From contig WLWX01000001.1 in the NCBI GenBank assembly GCA_012103375.1, forward strand, positions 858,501-922,500: a stretch of 64,000 nucleotides of DNA, given 5' to 3'. A program made the translations under genes and the position numbers. Under the pieces are notes generated by a model. The model was not told where the DNA came from. It saw nothing but the letters and a program-made list of their open reading frames with translations, and searched no databases. Each line of letters starts with the position of its first letter. Position 1 is the stretch's first letter. This document shows positions 29,774 to 39,718 of this stretch, one piece after another. Source of the stretch: Paracoccaceae bacterium (lineage in GTDB: Bacteria > Pseudomonadota > Alphaproteobacteria > Rhodobacterales > Rhodobacteraceae).

Positions 29774-30354
29774 TGTTGGACAACGCTGACTATACCCCGC
29801 GCCTGAAGGCGCATTATTTCGGGACAGCCCGTGACGCGCTCAAAGAAGAGTTCGGTTATTCCAACGGGATGCAGATCCCGCGCCTGGAAAAGATCGTGCT
29901 GAACATCGGCTGCGGTGCCGAGGCTGTGCGCGACAGCAAGAAAGCCAAATCGGCGCAGGAAGACCTGACGACGATTGCCGGCCAGAAAGCCATGGTCACC
30001 AAGGCGAAGAAATCCATCGCCGGTTTCCGGGTTCGCGAAGAAATGCCGCTGGGCGCCAAGGTCACCCTGCGCGGTGACCGGATGTATGAATTCCTCGACC
30101 GTCTGATCACCGTGGCACTGCCGCGGGTTCGTGACTTTCGTGGCGTAAAGCCGACCTCGTTCGACGGTCGCGGCAACTACGCCATGGGCCTCAAGGAACA
30201 TATCGTCTTTCCAGAGATCGATTTCGACAAAGTCGATGAGGTCTGGGGCATGGACATCATCATCTGCACTGACGCAGCCACCGACGCCGAAGCCAAGGCG
30301 CTGCTGAAGCAATTCAACATGCCGTTCACCGGCGAAGCCGCGGGAGACAACTGA
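29773..30354 (+). CDS. rplE: 50S ribosomal protein L5
   Basis: L5 of 193 residues with [20 protein letters not shown] and [20 protein letters not shown]. It binds 5S rRNA in the central protuberance. It is slightly longer than the common ~180 through a short C-terminal extension (GEAAGDN). Confidence 0.97.
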   Translation: MLDNADYTPRLKAHYFGTARDALKEEFGYSNGMQIPRLEKIVLNIGCGAEAVRDSKKAKSAQEDLTTIAGQKAMVTKAKKSIAGFRVREEMPLGAKVTLRGDRMYEFLDRLITVALPRVRDFRGVKPTSFDGRGNYAMGLKEHIVFPEIDFDKVDEVWGMDIIICTDAATDAEAKALLKQFNMPFTGEAAGDN

Positions 30355-30356
30355 CC

Positions 30357-30662
30357 ATGGCGAAGAAATCCATGATAGAGCGTGAAAAGAAGCGCCAGAA
30401 GCTGGTTGCACAATACGCCGAAAAGCGCGCCGCGCTGAAAGCGATTGTCAACGACGAGAAGAAGCCGATGGAAGAGCGTTTCCGCGCCTCGCTGAAGCTG
30501 GCGAAACTGCCGCGCAACAGCTCGGCCACCCGGTTGCACAACCGCTGTCAGCTGACCGGTCGTCCGCACGCCTACTATCGCAAACTCAAGATGAGCCGGA
30601 TCGCGCTGCGCGACCTGGGCTCGCAAGGCCAGATTCCCGGCCTTGTAAAGTCAAGCTGGTAA
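30357..30662 (+). CDS. rpsN: 30S ribosomal protein S14 (long form)
   Basis: S14 of 101 residues, the long zinc-independent type without CxxC pairs. [20 protein letters not shown] is the family core. It lies 2 bp after rplE and 12 bp before rpsH. Confidence 0.97.
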   Translation: MAKKSMIEREKKRQKLVAQYAEKRAALKAIVNDEKKPMEERFRASLKLAKLPRNSSATRLHNRCQLTGRPHAYYRKLKMSRIALRDLGSQGQIPGLVKSSW

Positions 30663-30674
30663 GGGGGCAAAGGT

Positions 30675-31067
30675 ATGAACGATCCTATCGGTGATATGCT
30701 GACCCGTATCCGCAATGCGCAGATGCGCGGCAAGTCGACGGTGGAAACACCGGCGTCCAAGCTGCGCGCATGGGTGTTGGATGTGCTGGCCGACGAAGGC
30801 TATATCCGCGGCCACGAAGCCAAGACGGGCAAAGATGGCCACCCGGCCATCGAAATCAGCCTGAAGTATTTCGACGGCACCCCCGTCATCCGCGAATTGA
30901 AGCGCGTCTCCAAACCCGGTCGCCGGGTCTATATGGGCACGCGCGACATTCCGCAGGTGCGCCAGGGACTTGGTGTCGCCATCGTCTCGACGCCCAAGGG
31001 CGTCATGTCAGACGCTTCGGCCCGCACGGCAAATGTCGGCGGCGAAGTGCTCTGCACAGTCTTCTGA
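30675..31067 (+). CDS. rpsH: 30S ribosomal protein S8
   Basis: S8 of 130 residues, [19 protein letters not shown] at the start and a C-terminus close to the conserved GGEVLCTVF. In other bacteria S8 represses the spc operon by binding near rplE; no site was tested here. Confidence 0.97.
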   Translation: MNDPIGDMLTRIRNAQMRGKSTVETPASKLRAWVLDVLADEGYIRGHEAKTGKDGHPAIEISLKYFDGTPVIRELKRVSKPGRRVYMGTRDIPQVRQGLGVAIVSTPKGVMSDASARTANVGGEVLCTVF

Positions 31068-31078
31068 GGGGAAGCGCG

Positions 31079-31612
31079 ATGTCACGAATTGGTAAGAAAC
31101 CGGTCGAACTGCCTTCGGGCGTCACGGCCGAAGTGTCGGGCCAGACGGTCGAGGTCAAGGGCCCCAAGGGCGCCCGCAGCTTCACCGCTGGTGATGACGT
31201 CACCATCAAGCTGGACGGGAACGAACTGACCGTCACGCCGCGCGGCAAGTCCAAGCGAGCGCGTCAACAGTGGGGCATGTCCCGCACCCAGGTGGCCAAT
31301 CTGGTCACCGGCGTCAGCGACGGCTTCAAGAAAGAGATGGAGATCACGGGCGTCGGCTATCGCGCGACCATGCAGGGCAACACCCTGAAACTGGCGCTTG
31401 GCCTGTCGCACGATGTGAACTTCGAAGTACCCGAAGGCGTCACGGTCACGGCCCCCAAGCCGACCGAGATCATCGTCGAGGGCATAGATCAACAACTCGT
31501 CGGTCAGGTCGCGGCCAACATCCGCGAATGGCGCAAGCCCGAACCCTATAAGGGCAAAGGCATCCGCTATAAGGGCGAGTTCATCTTCCGTAAGGAAGGC
31601 AAGAAGAAGTAA
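31079..31612 (+). CDS. rplF: 50S ribosomal protein L6
   Basis: L6 of 177 residues from the ATG at 31079 ([19 protein letters not shown]), with the repeated alpha/beta domains and the C-terminal [16 protein letters not shown]. It lies at the base of the L7/L12 stalk close to the factor-binding site. Confidence 0.97.
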   Translation: MSRIGKKPVELPSGVTAEVSGQTVEVKGPKGARSFTAGDDVTIKLDGNELTVTPRGKSKRARQQWGMSRTQVANLVTGVSDGFKKEMEITGVGYRATMQGNTLKLALGLSHDVNFEVPEGVTVTAPKPTEIIVEGIDQQLVGQVAANIREWRKPEPYKGKGIRYKGEFIFRKEGKKK

Positions 31613-31624
31613 GGACCGGATAAC

Positions 31625-31984
31625 ATGGCGAACACAAAACGACAGCTGTTCCTGAAGCGCCGCATGCGCGTCCGGAACAAGCTCCGCAAGATGGGAACCG
31701 GACGTCCGCGTCTAAGCATCCATCGCTCGAACAAGAACATCCAGGTGCAGCTGATCGACGATCTGGCTGGCAAGACGCTGGCCAGCGCCTCGACGTTGGA
31801 AAAGGGTCTGGGCGTTGTTGGCAAGAACAACAAGGATGCCGCCGCCAAGGTTGGCGCGGCGATTGCCGAACGTGCCAAGAAGGCCGGGATCGAAGACGTT
31901 GTTTTCGACCGCGGCGGCTTCTTGTTCCACGGCAAGGTCAAAGCCCTGGCCGATGCCGCCCGTGAGGGTGGCCTGAAGTTCTAA
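31625..31984 (+). CDS. rplR: 50S ribosomal protein L18
   Basis: L18 of 119 residues with [20 protein letters not shown] and a C-terminal [20 protein letters not shown]. It binds 5S rRNA together with L5. A 96-bp gap to rpsE contains no ORF. Confidence 0.97.
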   Translation: MANTKRQLFLKRRMRVRNKLRKMGTGRPRLSIHRSNKNIQVQLIDDLAGKTLASASTLEKGLGVVGKNNKDAAAKVGAAIAERAKKAGIEDVVFDRGGFLFHGKVKALADAAREGGLKF

Positions 31985-32080
31985 CAGCGAAGGCGGCATC
32001 TGTCGCCTCGATGATCGGGGGGCCTTGGCCCACTGCGATTGAGACAACCGGGCGACGCGCCCAACGGAAAGGACGCCATA

Positions 32081-32680
32081 ATGGCACGTGAACCAAATCA
32101 AAGAGGCGGCGGACAGCGCGGCGGTGGCCGTGGTCGTGGCCGCGAGGAAACGCCGGAATTCGCTGACCGCCTTGTGGCGATCAACCGGGTCTCCAAAACC
32201 GTGAAGGGTGGTAAGCGCTTCGGCTTTGCCGCGCTCGTCGTTGTTGGTGACCAAAAGGGTCGCGTCGGATTTGGCAAGGGCAAGGCGAAAGAAGTGCCCG
32301 AAGCGATCCGCAAGGCCGGTGAAGCCGCCAAGCGCAACATGATCCGCGTGCAGCTGCGCGAAGGCCGCACGCTGCATCACGATATGGAAGGTCGTCACGG
32401 GGCAGGGCGCGTTGTAATGCGCAGCGCCCCGCAGGGTACCGGCATCATCGCCGGTGGTCCGATGCGCGCCGTGTTCGAAATGCTGGGCATTCAGGACGTC
32501 GTCGCCAAGTCGATCGGTAGCCAGAACCCCTATAACATGATCCGGGCCACGATTGACGGGTTGGTCAAGGAAAGCAGTCCGCGGTCTGTCGCACAGCGTC
32601 GCGGCAAGAAAGTGGCTGACATTCTGGGCGCCAAGCCGGAAGAGAAGTCCGAAGCCGCCGCCGAAACGGCAGAAGCATAG
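32081..32680 (+). CDS. rpsE: 30S ribosomal protein S5
   Basis: S5 of 199 residues from the ATG at 32081. A basic Gly/Arg-rich N-terminus precedes the double-stranded RNA-binding-like domain ([20 protein letters not shown]) and the conserved [19 protein letters not shown]. An acidic Ala/Glu tail closes it. It affects decoding fidelity. Confidence 0.97.
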   Translation: MAREPNQRGGGQRGGGRGRGREETPEFADRLVAINRVSKTVKGGKRFGFAALVVVGDQKGRVGFGKGKAKEVPEAIRKAGEAAKRNMIRVQLREGRTLHHDMEGRHGAGRVVMRSAPQGTGIIAGGPMRAVFEMLGIQDVVAKSIGSQNPYNMIRATIDGLVKESSPRSVAQRRGKKVADILGAKPEEKSEAAAETAEA

Positions 32681-32692
32681 GGGAGCGGGAAC

Positions 32693-32881
32693 ATGGCAAA
32701 AACCATCGTCGTCAAACAGATCGGCAGCCCGATCCGCCGCCCCGCCAAACAGCGCGCCACGCTGGTCGGCCTGGGCCTGAACAAAATGCACCGCACGCGC
32801 GAGCTGGAAGACACTCCGTCGGTTCGCGGCATGGTCGAAGCGATTCCGCATCTGGTGGAGATCGTCGAAGAAAAGGGCTAG
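32693..32881 (+). CDS. rpmD: 50S ribosomal protein L30
   Basis: L30 of 62 residues with [19 protein letters not shown] and [20 protein letters not shown]. Last gene of the third ribosomal block. In the standard order rplO follows directly; here a terminator and a toxin-antitoxin pair come between. Confidence 0.96.
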   Translation: MAKTIVVKQIGSPIRRPAKQRATLVGLGLNKMHRTRELEDTPSVRGMVEAIPHLVEIVEEKG

Positions 32882-32910
32882 ATCAGGCCAGCTTTCAATC
32901 GATACATTTA

Positions 32911-32944
32911 GCGCCGCTGGGGAAACCTGGCGGCGTTTTTTTTG
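32911..32944 (+). terminator. Intrinsic terminator after rpmD
   Basis: Arms CGCCGC and GCGGCG with a 12-base loop region (itself partly paired), then eight T residues. It closes the rpmC-rpmD block. Confidence 0.87.
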
Positions 32945-32967
32945 CATACGTCGGCACATCGGAAAAC

Positions 32968-32996
32968 TTGACGCATACGTATTTCATACGTACATA
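32968..32996 (+). promoter_or_regulatory. Promoter/operator of the tacAT pair
   Basis: TTGACG at 32968-32973 and TACATA at 32991-32996 with a 17-bp spacer. CATACGTA is repeated within and just after the spacer (32974-32981 and 32985-32992), and CATACGT occurs again at 32945. These repeated near-palindromes are likely sites for the ribbon-helix-helix antitoxin. Confidence 0.65.
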
Positions 32997-33019
32997 GCGC
33001 TGCGCTAGGAGCCGCCATC

Positions 33020-33328
33020 ATGATTCACATCGCCGACCATACGTCCCAGATTGCCGAGACCAAATCGCAGCGCAAGGAACTCAAGCTGAAACCCAGCGTC
33101 GCCGCCGAAATTCAAGCCGGTGCGGATGCCGTGGGCATGGATATGAGTACCTTCATGGCCTCGGCCGCCTACCGTATGGCGCTGGACGTTTCAGCGCAGC
33201 AGCATCTGACAACCTTGCAGCCCGATCAGTTTGATGCGTTCGCGAAAGCTGTGGACCACGCAGGGCAGAAGAATCAGGCGCTGACTGCATTGTTTGAAAA
33301 ACGCCGTGCATTGCTGAAGGATGGCTGA
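33020..33328 (+). CDS. tacA: DUF1778/TacA-type antitoxin
   Basis: The 102-residue protein has a ribbon-helix-helix start (RKELKLKPSVAAEIQAGADA, then MSTFMASAAYRMAL) as in DUF1778 antitoxins and a C-terminal toxin-binding tail (FEKRRALLKDG). Its end overlaps the acetyltransferase gene by 8 bp. Such antitoxins repress their own promoter with the toxin as co-repressor. Confidence 0.85.
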   Translation: MIHIADHTSQIAETKSQRKELKLKPSVAAEIQAGADAVGMDMSTFMASAAYRMALDVSAQQHLTTLQPDQFDAFAKAVDHAGQKNQALTALFEKRRALLKDG

Positions 33329-33854
33329 ACAACCCTATACGATCCGCCCATTCGACAAGGCCCTGCACGATCGCGGGGCTTTTTCTTGTGGCGTTGATGC
33401 GATGGACCGATGGCTGAAACACTCGGTGACCGACAAGATCGCCAACAACCGAATCCGTCTGTGGTGCGCAGCGGAAAATGGCGGCAAACTGGTTGGGTTC
33501 TATGCACTCGCCGCACATTCTGTTCAGGTGGCGCACGCGGGCCAGATCGCTCAGCGTGGCGACAGACACGCAATTCCGGCGATCTATCTGGTGGCCTTGG
33601 CGGTCGATCGGACGTGCCAGAGGGCAGGGCTGGGGAGTGCATTGTTGGGCGACGCGATTGCCCGAAGCATCGCGATTTCCGAACAGTTGGGCGCGGCTGC
33701 GTTGATATTGGATGTGTTGCAGGATGAAACCCGCGAAAAACGGATGGCGTTCTATGCGCGGCTTGGGTTTCGGGCCGTTGATCCTGGCGCGCCAGATCGA
33801 ATGTTCCTGTCGATCAAGGCAGCCAAGCTGAATTACTTGTCCAGCGCAGTTTAG
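33321..33854 (+). CDS. tacT: GNAT-type toxin, TacT family
   Basis: The 177-residue protein has the TacT layout: YTIRPFDKALHDRGAFSCGV and MDRWLKHSVTDKIANN at the start, YLVALAVDRTCQRAGLGSAL with the acetyl-CoA loop (QRAGLG), and FYARLGFRAV at the C-terminus. Known members block translation by acetylating the amino group of charged tRNAs. The neighbouring DUF1778 gene supports the toxin role over a housekeeping acetyltransferase. Confidence 0.85.
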   Translation: MAEQPYTIRPFDKALHDRGAFSCGVDAMDRWLKHSVTDKIANNRIRLWCAAENGGKLVGFYALAAHSVQVAHAGQIAQRGDRHAIPAIYLVALAVDRTCQRAGLGSALLGDAIARSIAISEQLGAAALILDVLQDETREKRMAFYARLGFRAVDPGAPDRMFLSIKAAKLNYLSSAV

Positions 33855-33871
33855 CTCGGCCCCAATCCCCC

Positions 33872-33900
33872 TTGATCCCCCCGTCCCCCCCGTCTATACG
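33872..33900 (+). promoter_or_regulatory. Promoter of the rplO-secY-adk block
   Basis: TTGATC at 33872-33877, a 17-bp spacer of almost only C, and TATACG at 33895-33900, located between the toxin gene and rplO. Confidence 0.72.
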
Positions 33901-33992
33901 CCGCCGGTGGCCCATACCGGACCACCTAAAACCGAAACGCCGCGTTTGCCCGCTCCCGTCGCTGGGGGGCACATCCGGCAAGGAGAAGCGAC

Positions 33993-34466
33993 ATGAAACT
34001 GAACGAACTTTCCGACAATCCGGGGGCAACCAAACCCCGCAAACGCATTGGCCGCGGTGTCGGCTCGGGCACGGGTAAGACCGGTGGCCGGGGTATCAAG
34101 GGCCAGAAATCGCGCTCGGGCGTGGCGATCAAAGGGTACGAAGGCGGGCAGATGCCGCTTTACCAGCGCCTGCCGAAACGTGGCTTCAACATGCGGACCC
34201 GCAAGAAATTCGCCGTCGTGAACCTGGGCCTGATCCAGAAGTTCATCGACGCCAAGAAGCTGGATGCCAAGGGCGAAATTACCGAGGATACGCTGGTTGA
34301 AAGCGGTCTGGTGCGGCGCAAGCTGGACGGTGTGCGGATCCTGGCCAAGGGCGACTTTTCCGCCAAGATCAAACTGGCCGTGACCGGGGCATCCAAGTCA
34401 GCGGTCGAAGCTGTTGAGAAGGCCGGAGGCTCTCTGACGGTCACAACGGCGGCAAAGGCCGACTAA
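33993..34466 (+). CDS. rplO: 50S ribosomal protein L15
   Basis: L15 of 157 residues with the Gly/Arg-rich [20 protein letters not shown] and [18 protein letters not shown]. It is a late-assembly protein of the 50S subunit. It heads the fourth ribosomal block; the gap to secY is 105 bp. Confidence 0.97.
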   Translation: MKLNELSDNPGATKPRKRIGRGVGSGTGKTGGRGIKGQKSRSGVAIKGYEGGQMPLYQRLPKRGFNMRTRKKFAVVNLGLIQKFIDAKKLDAKGEITEDTLVESGLVRRKLDGVRILAKGDFSAKIKLAVTGASKSAVEAVEKAGGSLTVTTAAKAD

Positions 34467-34571
34467 AAGGTTGTTTGCAGCGCCCGCGCTGCTTACATCT
34501 TTCTTCAGGTTTTCTGGCGCCGCCGACCGGGACCCGGTCTGGCGGCGCTGACATGATAAAAGGCGCTTTCC

Positions 34572-35936
34572 ATGGCATCAGCCGCAGAACAAATGGCCGC
34601 AAACATGAGCTGGAGCGCGTTCGGTAAAGCAACCGAATTGCGCCAGCGCATTGTCTTCACCCTCGGACTGCTGATCGTCTATCGGCTTGGGACGTATATT
34701 CCGGTGCCGGGCATCGACGGTGCCGCGCTGCGCAGCTTCATGGAAGACGCCGGCGCAGGGATCGGTGGCATCCTCAACATGTTCACCGGCGGCGCAATCT
34801 CGCGCATGGGGATCTTCGCGTTGGGGATCATGCCGTATATCTCGGCCTCGATCATCATTCAGCTGATGACGGCCATGGTGCCCAAGCTGGAACAGCTGAA
34901 GAAAGAGGGTGAGCAGGGGCGCAAGAAAATCAACCAATGGACCCGTTATGGCACGGTGTTCCTGGCGACATTCCAGGCCTATGGCCTTGCCGTCAGTCTT
35001 GAGGCGGGCGACCTGGTCACCGATCCCGGCTGGTATTTCCGCGCCGCGACAGTGATCACACTGGTTGGCGGCACGATGTTCCTGATGTGGCTGGGTGAGC
35101 AGATCACTGCACGCGGCATCGGCAACGGTATCTCACTCATCATCTTTGTCGGCATCATCGCCGAGGTTCCCGCCGCACTTGCGCAATTCCTCAGCCAGGG
35201 CCGCAGCGGCGCCATCAGCCCGGCGATCATCGTTGGTGTGATCCTGATGGTTGTTGTGGTGATTGCCTTCGTGGTCTTCATGGAGCGATCCCTGCGCAAG
35301 ATCCACATCCAGTATCCGCGCCGCCAGGTGGGGATGAAGGTCTATGATGGCGGGTCTTCGCACCTGCCGATCAAGGTGAACCCGGCGGGTGTTATCCCGG
35401 CGATCTTCGCCAGCTCTCTGCTATTGCTGCCCACCACCGTCAGCACGTTCTCGGGCGCGCAAACCGGGCCGATCATGTCGACCGTCCTGGCCTACTTCGG
35501 CCCCGGTCAGCCGCTGTACCTGCTGTTCTTCGGTGGCATGATCGTGTTCTTCACCTACTTCTACACCTTCAACGTGTCCTTCAAGACCGAGGATGTGGCC
35601 GACAACCTGAAGAACCAGAACGGCTTTGTTCCCGGTATCCGCCCCGGCGTGAAAACCAAGGAATACCTGGATTATGTGGTGGTGCGTCTGCTGGTGCTCG
35701 GCTCGGCCTATCTGGCGCTGGTGTGTCTGTTGCCGGAAATCCTGCGCAGCCAGCTGGCGATCCCGTTCTACTTCGGCGGCACCTCGGTGCTGATTGTTGT
35801 CAGCGTGACGATGGACACGATCCAGCAGGTGCAAAGCCATCTTCTGGCACATCAGTACGAAGGCCTGATCGAAAAATCTCAGCTGCGCGGCAAACGCCGT
35901 GGTAAGACTGGCGAAAAGGCCCCTGCGCGCCGGTAA
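34572..35936 (+). CDS. secY: Preprotein translocase subunit SecY
   Basis: SecY of 454 residues with ten predicted membrane segments; [18 protein letters not shown] and the cytoplasmic loop [12 protein letters not shown] are characteristic. It forms the protein-conducting channel with SecE and SecG. The C-terminal tail is basic. A 44-bp gap precedes adk. rpmJ, which follows secY in some bacteria, is absent. Confidence 0.97.
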   Translation: MASAAEQMAANMSWSAFGKATELRQRIVFTLGLLIVYRLGTYIPVPGIDGAALRSFMEDAGAGIGGILNMFTGGAISRMGIFALGIMPYISASIIIQLMTAMVPKLEQLKKEGEQGRKKINQWTRYGTVFLATFQAYGLAVSLEAGDLVTDPGWYFRAATVITLVGGTMFLMWLGEQITARGIGNGISLIIFVGIIAEVPAALAQFLSQGRSGAISPAIIVGVILMVVVVIAFVVFMERSLRKIHIQYPRRQVGMKVYDGGSSHLPIKVNPAGVIPAIFASSLLLLPTTVSTFSGAQTGPIMSTVLAYFGPGQPLYLLFFGGMIVFFTYFYTFNVSFKTEDVADNLKNQNGFVPGIRPGVKTKEYLDYVVVRLLVLGSAYLALVCLLPEILRSQLAIPFYFGGTSVLIVVSVTMDTIQQVQSHLLAHQYEGLIEKSQLRGKRRGKTGEKAPARR

Positions 35937-35980
35937 GGTCAAAGGCCACCGCGCCGCAGGTTTCACAGAGGGACCGGGAC

Positions 35981-36559
35981 ATGAACATCATTTTGCTTGG
36001 CCCTCCGGGGGCCGGAAAAGGCACGCAGGCGCACCGCCTGGTTGAAAAGCGCGACATGATCCAGCTGAGCACCGGCGACATGCTGCGCGAAGCTCGGACC
36101 TCTGGCACCGAAATGGGCAAGATGGTCGCCGCCGTGATGGACCGTGGTGATCTGGTCACTGACGCGATTGTCATCGGCTTGATCGAGGAAAAGCTGAACG
36201 GCGACGCCAAAGGCGGCTTTATCTTCGACGGCTTCCCCCGCACGCTGGCGCAGGCCGATGCGCTGGGTGACTTGCTGGCACGTCACGGGCAGGCGCTGGA
36301 TGCTGTAGTCGAACTGCAGGTCGATGACGATGTTCTGGTCGAGCGGATCGTCAACCGCGCGCGTGAGGCCGTGGCAGCCGGTGGAACTGCACGGGCCGAC
36401 GACAACGAGGAAAGCCTGAAGATCCGGCTGATGGAATACTACAAGAAGACCTCTCCGCTGATCGGATATTACTACGCCAAGGGCGACCTGAAATCGGTCG
36501 ACGGGTTGGCCGCGATGGATGTGGTCGAGGCGTCGATTGCAGAGGCATTGAAAAGCTGA
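35981..36559 (+). CDS. adk: Adenylate kinase (short form)
   Basis: The 192-residue enzyme has the P-loop [22 protein letters not shown] in the AMP site and [14 protein letters not shown]. It is the short type with a reduced lid and no zinc-binding cysteines. It converts AMP and ATP to two ADP. Placement after secY is the common arrangement. Confidence 0.96.
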   Translation: MNIILLGPPGAGKGTQAHRLVEKRDMIQLSTGDMLREARTSGTEMGKMVAAVMDRGDLVTDAIVIGLIEEKLNGDAKGGFIFDGFPRTLAQADALGDLLARHGQALDAVVELQVDDDVLVERIVNRAREAVAAGGTARADDNEESLKIRLMEYYKKTSPLIGYYYAKGDLKSVDGLAAMDVVEASIAEALKS

Positions 36560-36570
36560 GGCAAGCAGGG

Positions 36571-36599
36571 TTGACGCCCCAGTCAATCCCCCCTAAAGC
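36571..36599 (+). promoter_or_regulatory. Promoter of the rpsM-rpsK-rpoA block
   Basis: TTGACG at 36571-36576, a 17-bp C-rich spacer, and TAAAGC at 36594-36599, followed by a 160-bp leader to rpsM. It shares the layout of the other ribosomal promoters here. Confidence 0.68.
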
Positions 36600-36758
36600 A
36601 GCCCATCCCGCAAGGGAATTGGCGTGATTGGGGTCGCACCCCGCATCGCCACAGCACCGAAAGAACCAGCAGCCCGATGGCCGATTGCCGCCTCGGGCTT
36701 GCGTTGTGAAAAAAGGGTCTGGAACGACGGACCCGCAACGAAGAAGGAAGTCCATTAC

Positions 36759-37127
36759 ATGGCACGTATTGCCGGGGTCAATATCCCCACCGGAAAGCGC
36801 GTTCCGATTGCGCTGACCTATATCACTGGTATCGGCCACACCTCGGCCAAAGCGATTTGCGAGGCTGTCAAGATCGACGCCACCCGCCGCGTGAACGAGC
36901 TGAGCGATGCTGAAGTCCTCGCCATTCGCGAACATATCGACGCAAATTTCACCGTCGAAGGTGACCTGCGCCGCGAAGTGCAGATGAACGTCAAGCGTCT
37001 GATGGACCTCGGATCCTATCGCGGTCTGCGCCATCGCCGCAACCTGCCGGTTCGCGGTCAGCGCACCCACACCAACGCCCGTACCCGCAAAGGCCCCGCA
37101 AAGGCCATTGCCGGCAAGAAGAAATAA
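36759..37127 (+). CDS. rpsM: 30S ribosomal protein S13
   Basis: S13 of 122 residues from the ATG at 36759 ([20 protein letters not shown]), with [20 protein letters not shown] near the end. It contacts the 50S subunit and P-site tRNA. It opens the alpha section. Confidence 0.97.
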   Translation: MARIAGVNIPTGKRVPIALTYITGIGHTSAKAICEAVKIDATRRVNELSDAEVLAIREHIDANFTVEGDLRREVQMNVKRLMDLGSYRGLRHRRNLPVRGQRTHTNARTRKGPAKAIAGKKK

Positions 37128-37142
37128 GGGGGGTCTGGTCAG

Positions 37143-37529
37143 ATGGCACGTGATCGTCGCGTAAAGAAAAAAGTCTCGAAGAACATCGCCGCTGGTGTGG
37201 CGCATGTGAATTCGTCGTTCAACAACACCAAGATCCTGATCTCGGACGTGCAGGGCAACGCAATTGCCTGGTCGTCCGCCGGGACCATGGGCTTCAAAGG
37301 CTCGCGGAAATCCACACCCTATGCGGCCCAGATGGCGGCAGAGGATGCGGGTCGCAAAGCAGCCGAGCACGGCGTGAAAACGCTGGAAGTCGAAGTGCAG
37401 GGGCCGGGTTCGGGGCGTGAAAGCGCGCTGCGCGCACTGGCCGCCGCCGGGTTCAACATCACCTCGATCCGTGATGTCACCCCGATGGCGCACAACGGCT
37501 GCCGCCCGCCAAAGCGCCGCCGCGTCTAA
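37143..37529 (+). CDS. rpsK: 30S ribosomal protein S11
   Basis: S11 of 128 residues with [20 protein letters not shown] and the conserved C-terminal [18 protein letters not shown]. It forms part of the 30S platform. rpoA follows after 118 bp. rpsD, present in some alpha operons, is not here. Confidence 0.97.
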   Translation: MARDRRVKKKVSKNIAAGVAHVNSSFNNTKILISDVQGNAIAWSSAGTMGFKGSRKSTPYAAQMAAEDAGRKAAEHGVKTLEVEVQGPGSGRESALRALAAAGFNITSIRDVTPMAHNGCRPPKRRRV

Positions 37530-37647
37530 GGCAAGAACAACCCCGGTCGGGTCGCGGAAAATTGCCGCTGGCCCGGCTTCGTCATTTGAACCTCGGGCGT
37601 CTGCCGGCCTCGGACATGGGCAGCAGGCAAGGATTGAGGAGACACAC

Positions 37648-38664
37648 ATGATCCATAAGAATTGGGCCGAACTGATCAAGCCGACACAGCTTGACGTGAA
37701 ACCGGGCAACGACGCGATGCGTCAGGCAACCGTGATTGCCGAACCGCTGAAACGTGGCTTTGGCCTGACGCTGGGCAACGCCCTGCGCCGGGTTTTGATG
37801 AGCAGCCTCCAGGGTGCCGCGATCACCAGCGTTCAGATCGACAACGTCCTGCACGAGTTTTCAAGCGTTGCAGGCGTGCGCGAAGATGTCACCGACATCG
37901 TGCTGAACCTCAAAGGTGTTGCGATCCGTATGGAAGTCGAAGGGCCCAAGCGCCTGTCGATTTCGGCCAAAGGCCCGGCGGTTGTGACCGCCGCCGACAT
38001 CAGCGAAAGCGCGGGCATCGAGATTCTGAACAAGGATCACGTGATCTGCCACCTCGACGATGGCGCCGACCTGTTCATGGAACTGACGGTCAGCACCGGC
38101 AAAGGCTATGTCGCCGCCGACCGTAACCGCCCCGAAGATGCGCCCATCGGCCTGATGCCGATCGACGCGATCTTTTCGCCGGTGCGCAAGGTCAGTTATG
38201 ACGTTCAGCCGACGCGCGAAGGTCAGGTTCTGGATTACGACAAGCTGACGCTGAAACTGGAAACCGATGGCTCGATCAGCCCGGACGACGCGGTGGCCTA
38301 TGCCGCCCGCATCCTGCAGGATCAGCTGAGCATCTTCGTCAACTTCGACGAACCGGAAAGCGCGCGCGCCGAAAGCGACGATGACGGTCTGGAATTCAAC
38401 CCGCTTCTGCTGAAGAAGGTTGATGAGCTGGAGCTTAGCGTCCGTTCTGCCAACTGCCTGAAGAACGACAACATCGTCTACATTGGCGATCTGATCCAGA
38501 AAACCGAAGCCGAGATGCTGCGCACGCCGAACTTCGGCCGCAAGTCGCTCAACGAGATCAAAGAGGTCTTGTCAGGCATGGGTCTGCATCTGGGCATGGA
38601 TGTCGAGGAATGGCCGCCTGAGAATATCGAGGATCTGGCCAAGAAGTTCGAAGACCAGTTCTGA
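37648..38664 (+). CDS. rpoA: RNA polymerase alpha subunit
   Basis: The 338-residue subunit starts [20 protein letters not shown] at 37648. The N-terminal dimerisation domain includes [20 protein letters not shown]; the C-terminal domain has [20 protein letters not shown] and [19 protein letters not shown], which contact UP elements and activators. An in-frame extension upstream into rpsK is a shadow. Confidence 0.97.
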   Translation: MIHKNWAELIKPTQLDVKPGNDAMRQATVIAEPLKRGFGLTLGNALRRVLMSSLQGAAITSVQIDNVLHEFSSVAGVREDVTDIVLNLKGVAIRMEVEGPKRLSISAKGPAVVTAADISESAGIEILNKDHVICHLDDGADLFMELTVSTGKGYVAADRNRPEDAPIGLMPIDAIFSPVRKVSYDVQPTREGQVLDYDKLTLKLETDGSISPDDAVAYAARILQDQLSIFVNFDEPESARAESDDDGLEFNPLLLKKVDELELSVRSANCLKNDNIVYIGDLIQKTEAEMLRTPNFGRKSLNEIKEVLSGMGLHLGMDVEEWPPENIEDLAKKFEDQF

Positions 38665-38678
38665 TCGAATAGGCAAGG

Positions 38679-38703
38679 CGTATGGCCGGGTGCCATACGT
38701 TTT
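38679..38703 (+). terminator. Hairpin with short T-run after rpoA
   Basis: CGTATGGC / GCCATACG perfect 8-bp arms with a 5-base loop and then four T residues. It may be a weak terminator or attenuator between rpoA and rplQ. Confidence 0.6.
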
Positions 38704-38733
38704 GCCGACACTTTGCCGACGTCCTGCCGACGT
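38701..38733. repeat. Three tandem 11-bp repeats upstream of rplQ
   Basis: TTTGCCGACAC, TTTGCCGACGT and CCTGCCGACGT follow each other without gaps, each holding TGCCGAC. They lie between the rpoA hairpin and rplQ. Function unknown; a protein-binding site or slipped-strand duplication are both possible. Confidence 0.7.
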
Positions 38734-38833
38734 CGCAAACCCGGGCATCCGCCCCAAGGAGAGCTGGTGACACGCATCGCCAGCCGGACAAAGTAAAACA
38801 GCCCGTAGAGGGCATCGAAACGGAGTAAGACAC

Positions 38834-39253
38834 ATGCGTCACGCACGGGGCTATCGCCGCCTGAACCGCACCCACGAACACCGCAAGGCGCTGTTCGCCA
38901 ACATGGCCGGATCGCTGATCGAACACGAACAGATCAAGACGACCCTGCCCAAAGCCAAGGAACTCAAGCGGATCGCTGACAAGCTGATCACGCTGGGCAA
39001 ACGCGGCGATCTGCACGCCCGCCGTCAGGCCGCTTCGCGGCTGAAGCAGGACATGCACGTCGCCAAATTGTTCGAGGTTCTGGGGCCGCGCTACAAGGAA
39101 CGCCAGGGCGGCTATGTCCGGGTTCTGAAGGCCGGGTTCCGCTATGGCGACATGGCCCCGATGGCCATTGTCGAACTGGTGGATCGCAACGTAGACGCCA
39201 AAGGCGCCGCAGATCGCGCCAGGGTTGAGTCCGAGGCCGAATCGGAAACCTAA
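38834..39253 (+). CDS. rplQ: 50S ribosomal protein L17
   Basis: L17 of 139 residues, [20 protein letters not shown] at the start and [20 protein letters not shown], with an acidic tail. It is the last ribosomal gene of the cluster. Confidence 0.97.
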   Translation: MRHARGYRRLNRTHEHRKALFANMAGSLIEHEQIKTTLPKAKELKRIADKLITLGKRGDLHARRQAASRLKQDMHVAKLFEVLGPRYKERQGGYVRVLKAGFRYGDMAPMAIVELVDRNVDAKGAADRARVESEAESET

Positions 39254-39290
39254 ACGCGTTAATCCCCATCGGATTATGTAGAATTTTGGA

Positions 39291-39320
39291 AACGGTCGGC
39301 GTTTCGCCGGCCGTTTGTTT
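39291..39320 (+). terminator. Intrinsic terminator after rplQ
   Basis: ACGGTCGGCG / CGCCGGCCGT arms with a TTT loop (one mismatch), followed by TTGTTT. It ends the ribosomal cluster. Confidence 0.82.
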
Positions 39321-39718
39321 ACGAATCGTCAGTTCGCGCGGCGTTCCGAGTTGATATTTTTCAGCGATAGCGAAACCAGAAAAGATTGCGTCGTTTCCGC
39401 CTCATTCTGGCTTTCACGACTGCTCAGGACCATAAAATTAAGGAGGTCGGCACCAGAATCGCCTGCCAGAGTCTCTGGCAAAACTGTGTTTTTTTCTTTG
39501 ATTTCCGTCACGTCAGCCCCCGCGCCTTCAACCCGTAACCCGCAATTTAAGGTTGAAACGCACGAAAGCAACCTGTCTAAATAGGTATGTCAGCGGCCAA
39601 CTGGGTGGTTACGCTGACGTAAACGAAAGGGAATGGTAGCGACACGGTGATGTTCGATTTCGCCAATGCGTGACAAGTTGTTGCGTCTGGTAGGACTTTG
39701 CCGCCTCGTAGAACTGGT
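39321..39718. other. Intergenic region between rplQ and luxR
   Basis: About 400 bp, AT-richer than its surroundings. On the minus strand an open frame of 80 codons (39571 to 39329, e.g. EIKEKNTVLPETLAGDSGAD) has protein-like composition but no good start or recognisable family; it may be a gene remnant. No clear lux box was found. Confidence 0.4.

Noticed and set aside
39329-39571. 80-codon minus-strand frame between rplQ and luxR
   Set aside because: Composition is protein-like but there is no credible start, ribosome-binding site or family. Kept only as a note on the intergenic region.
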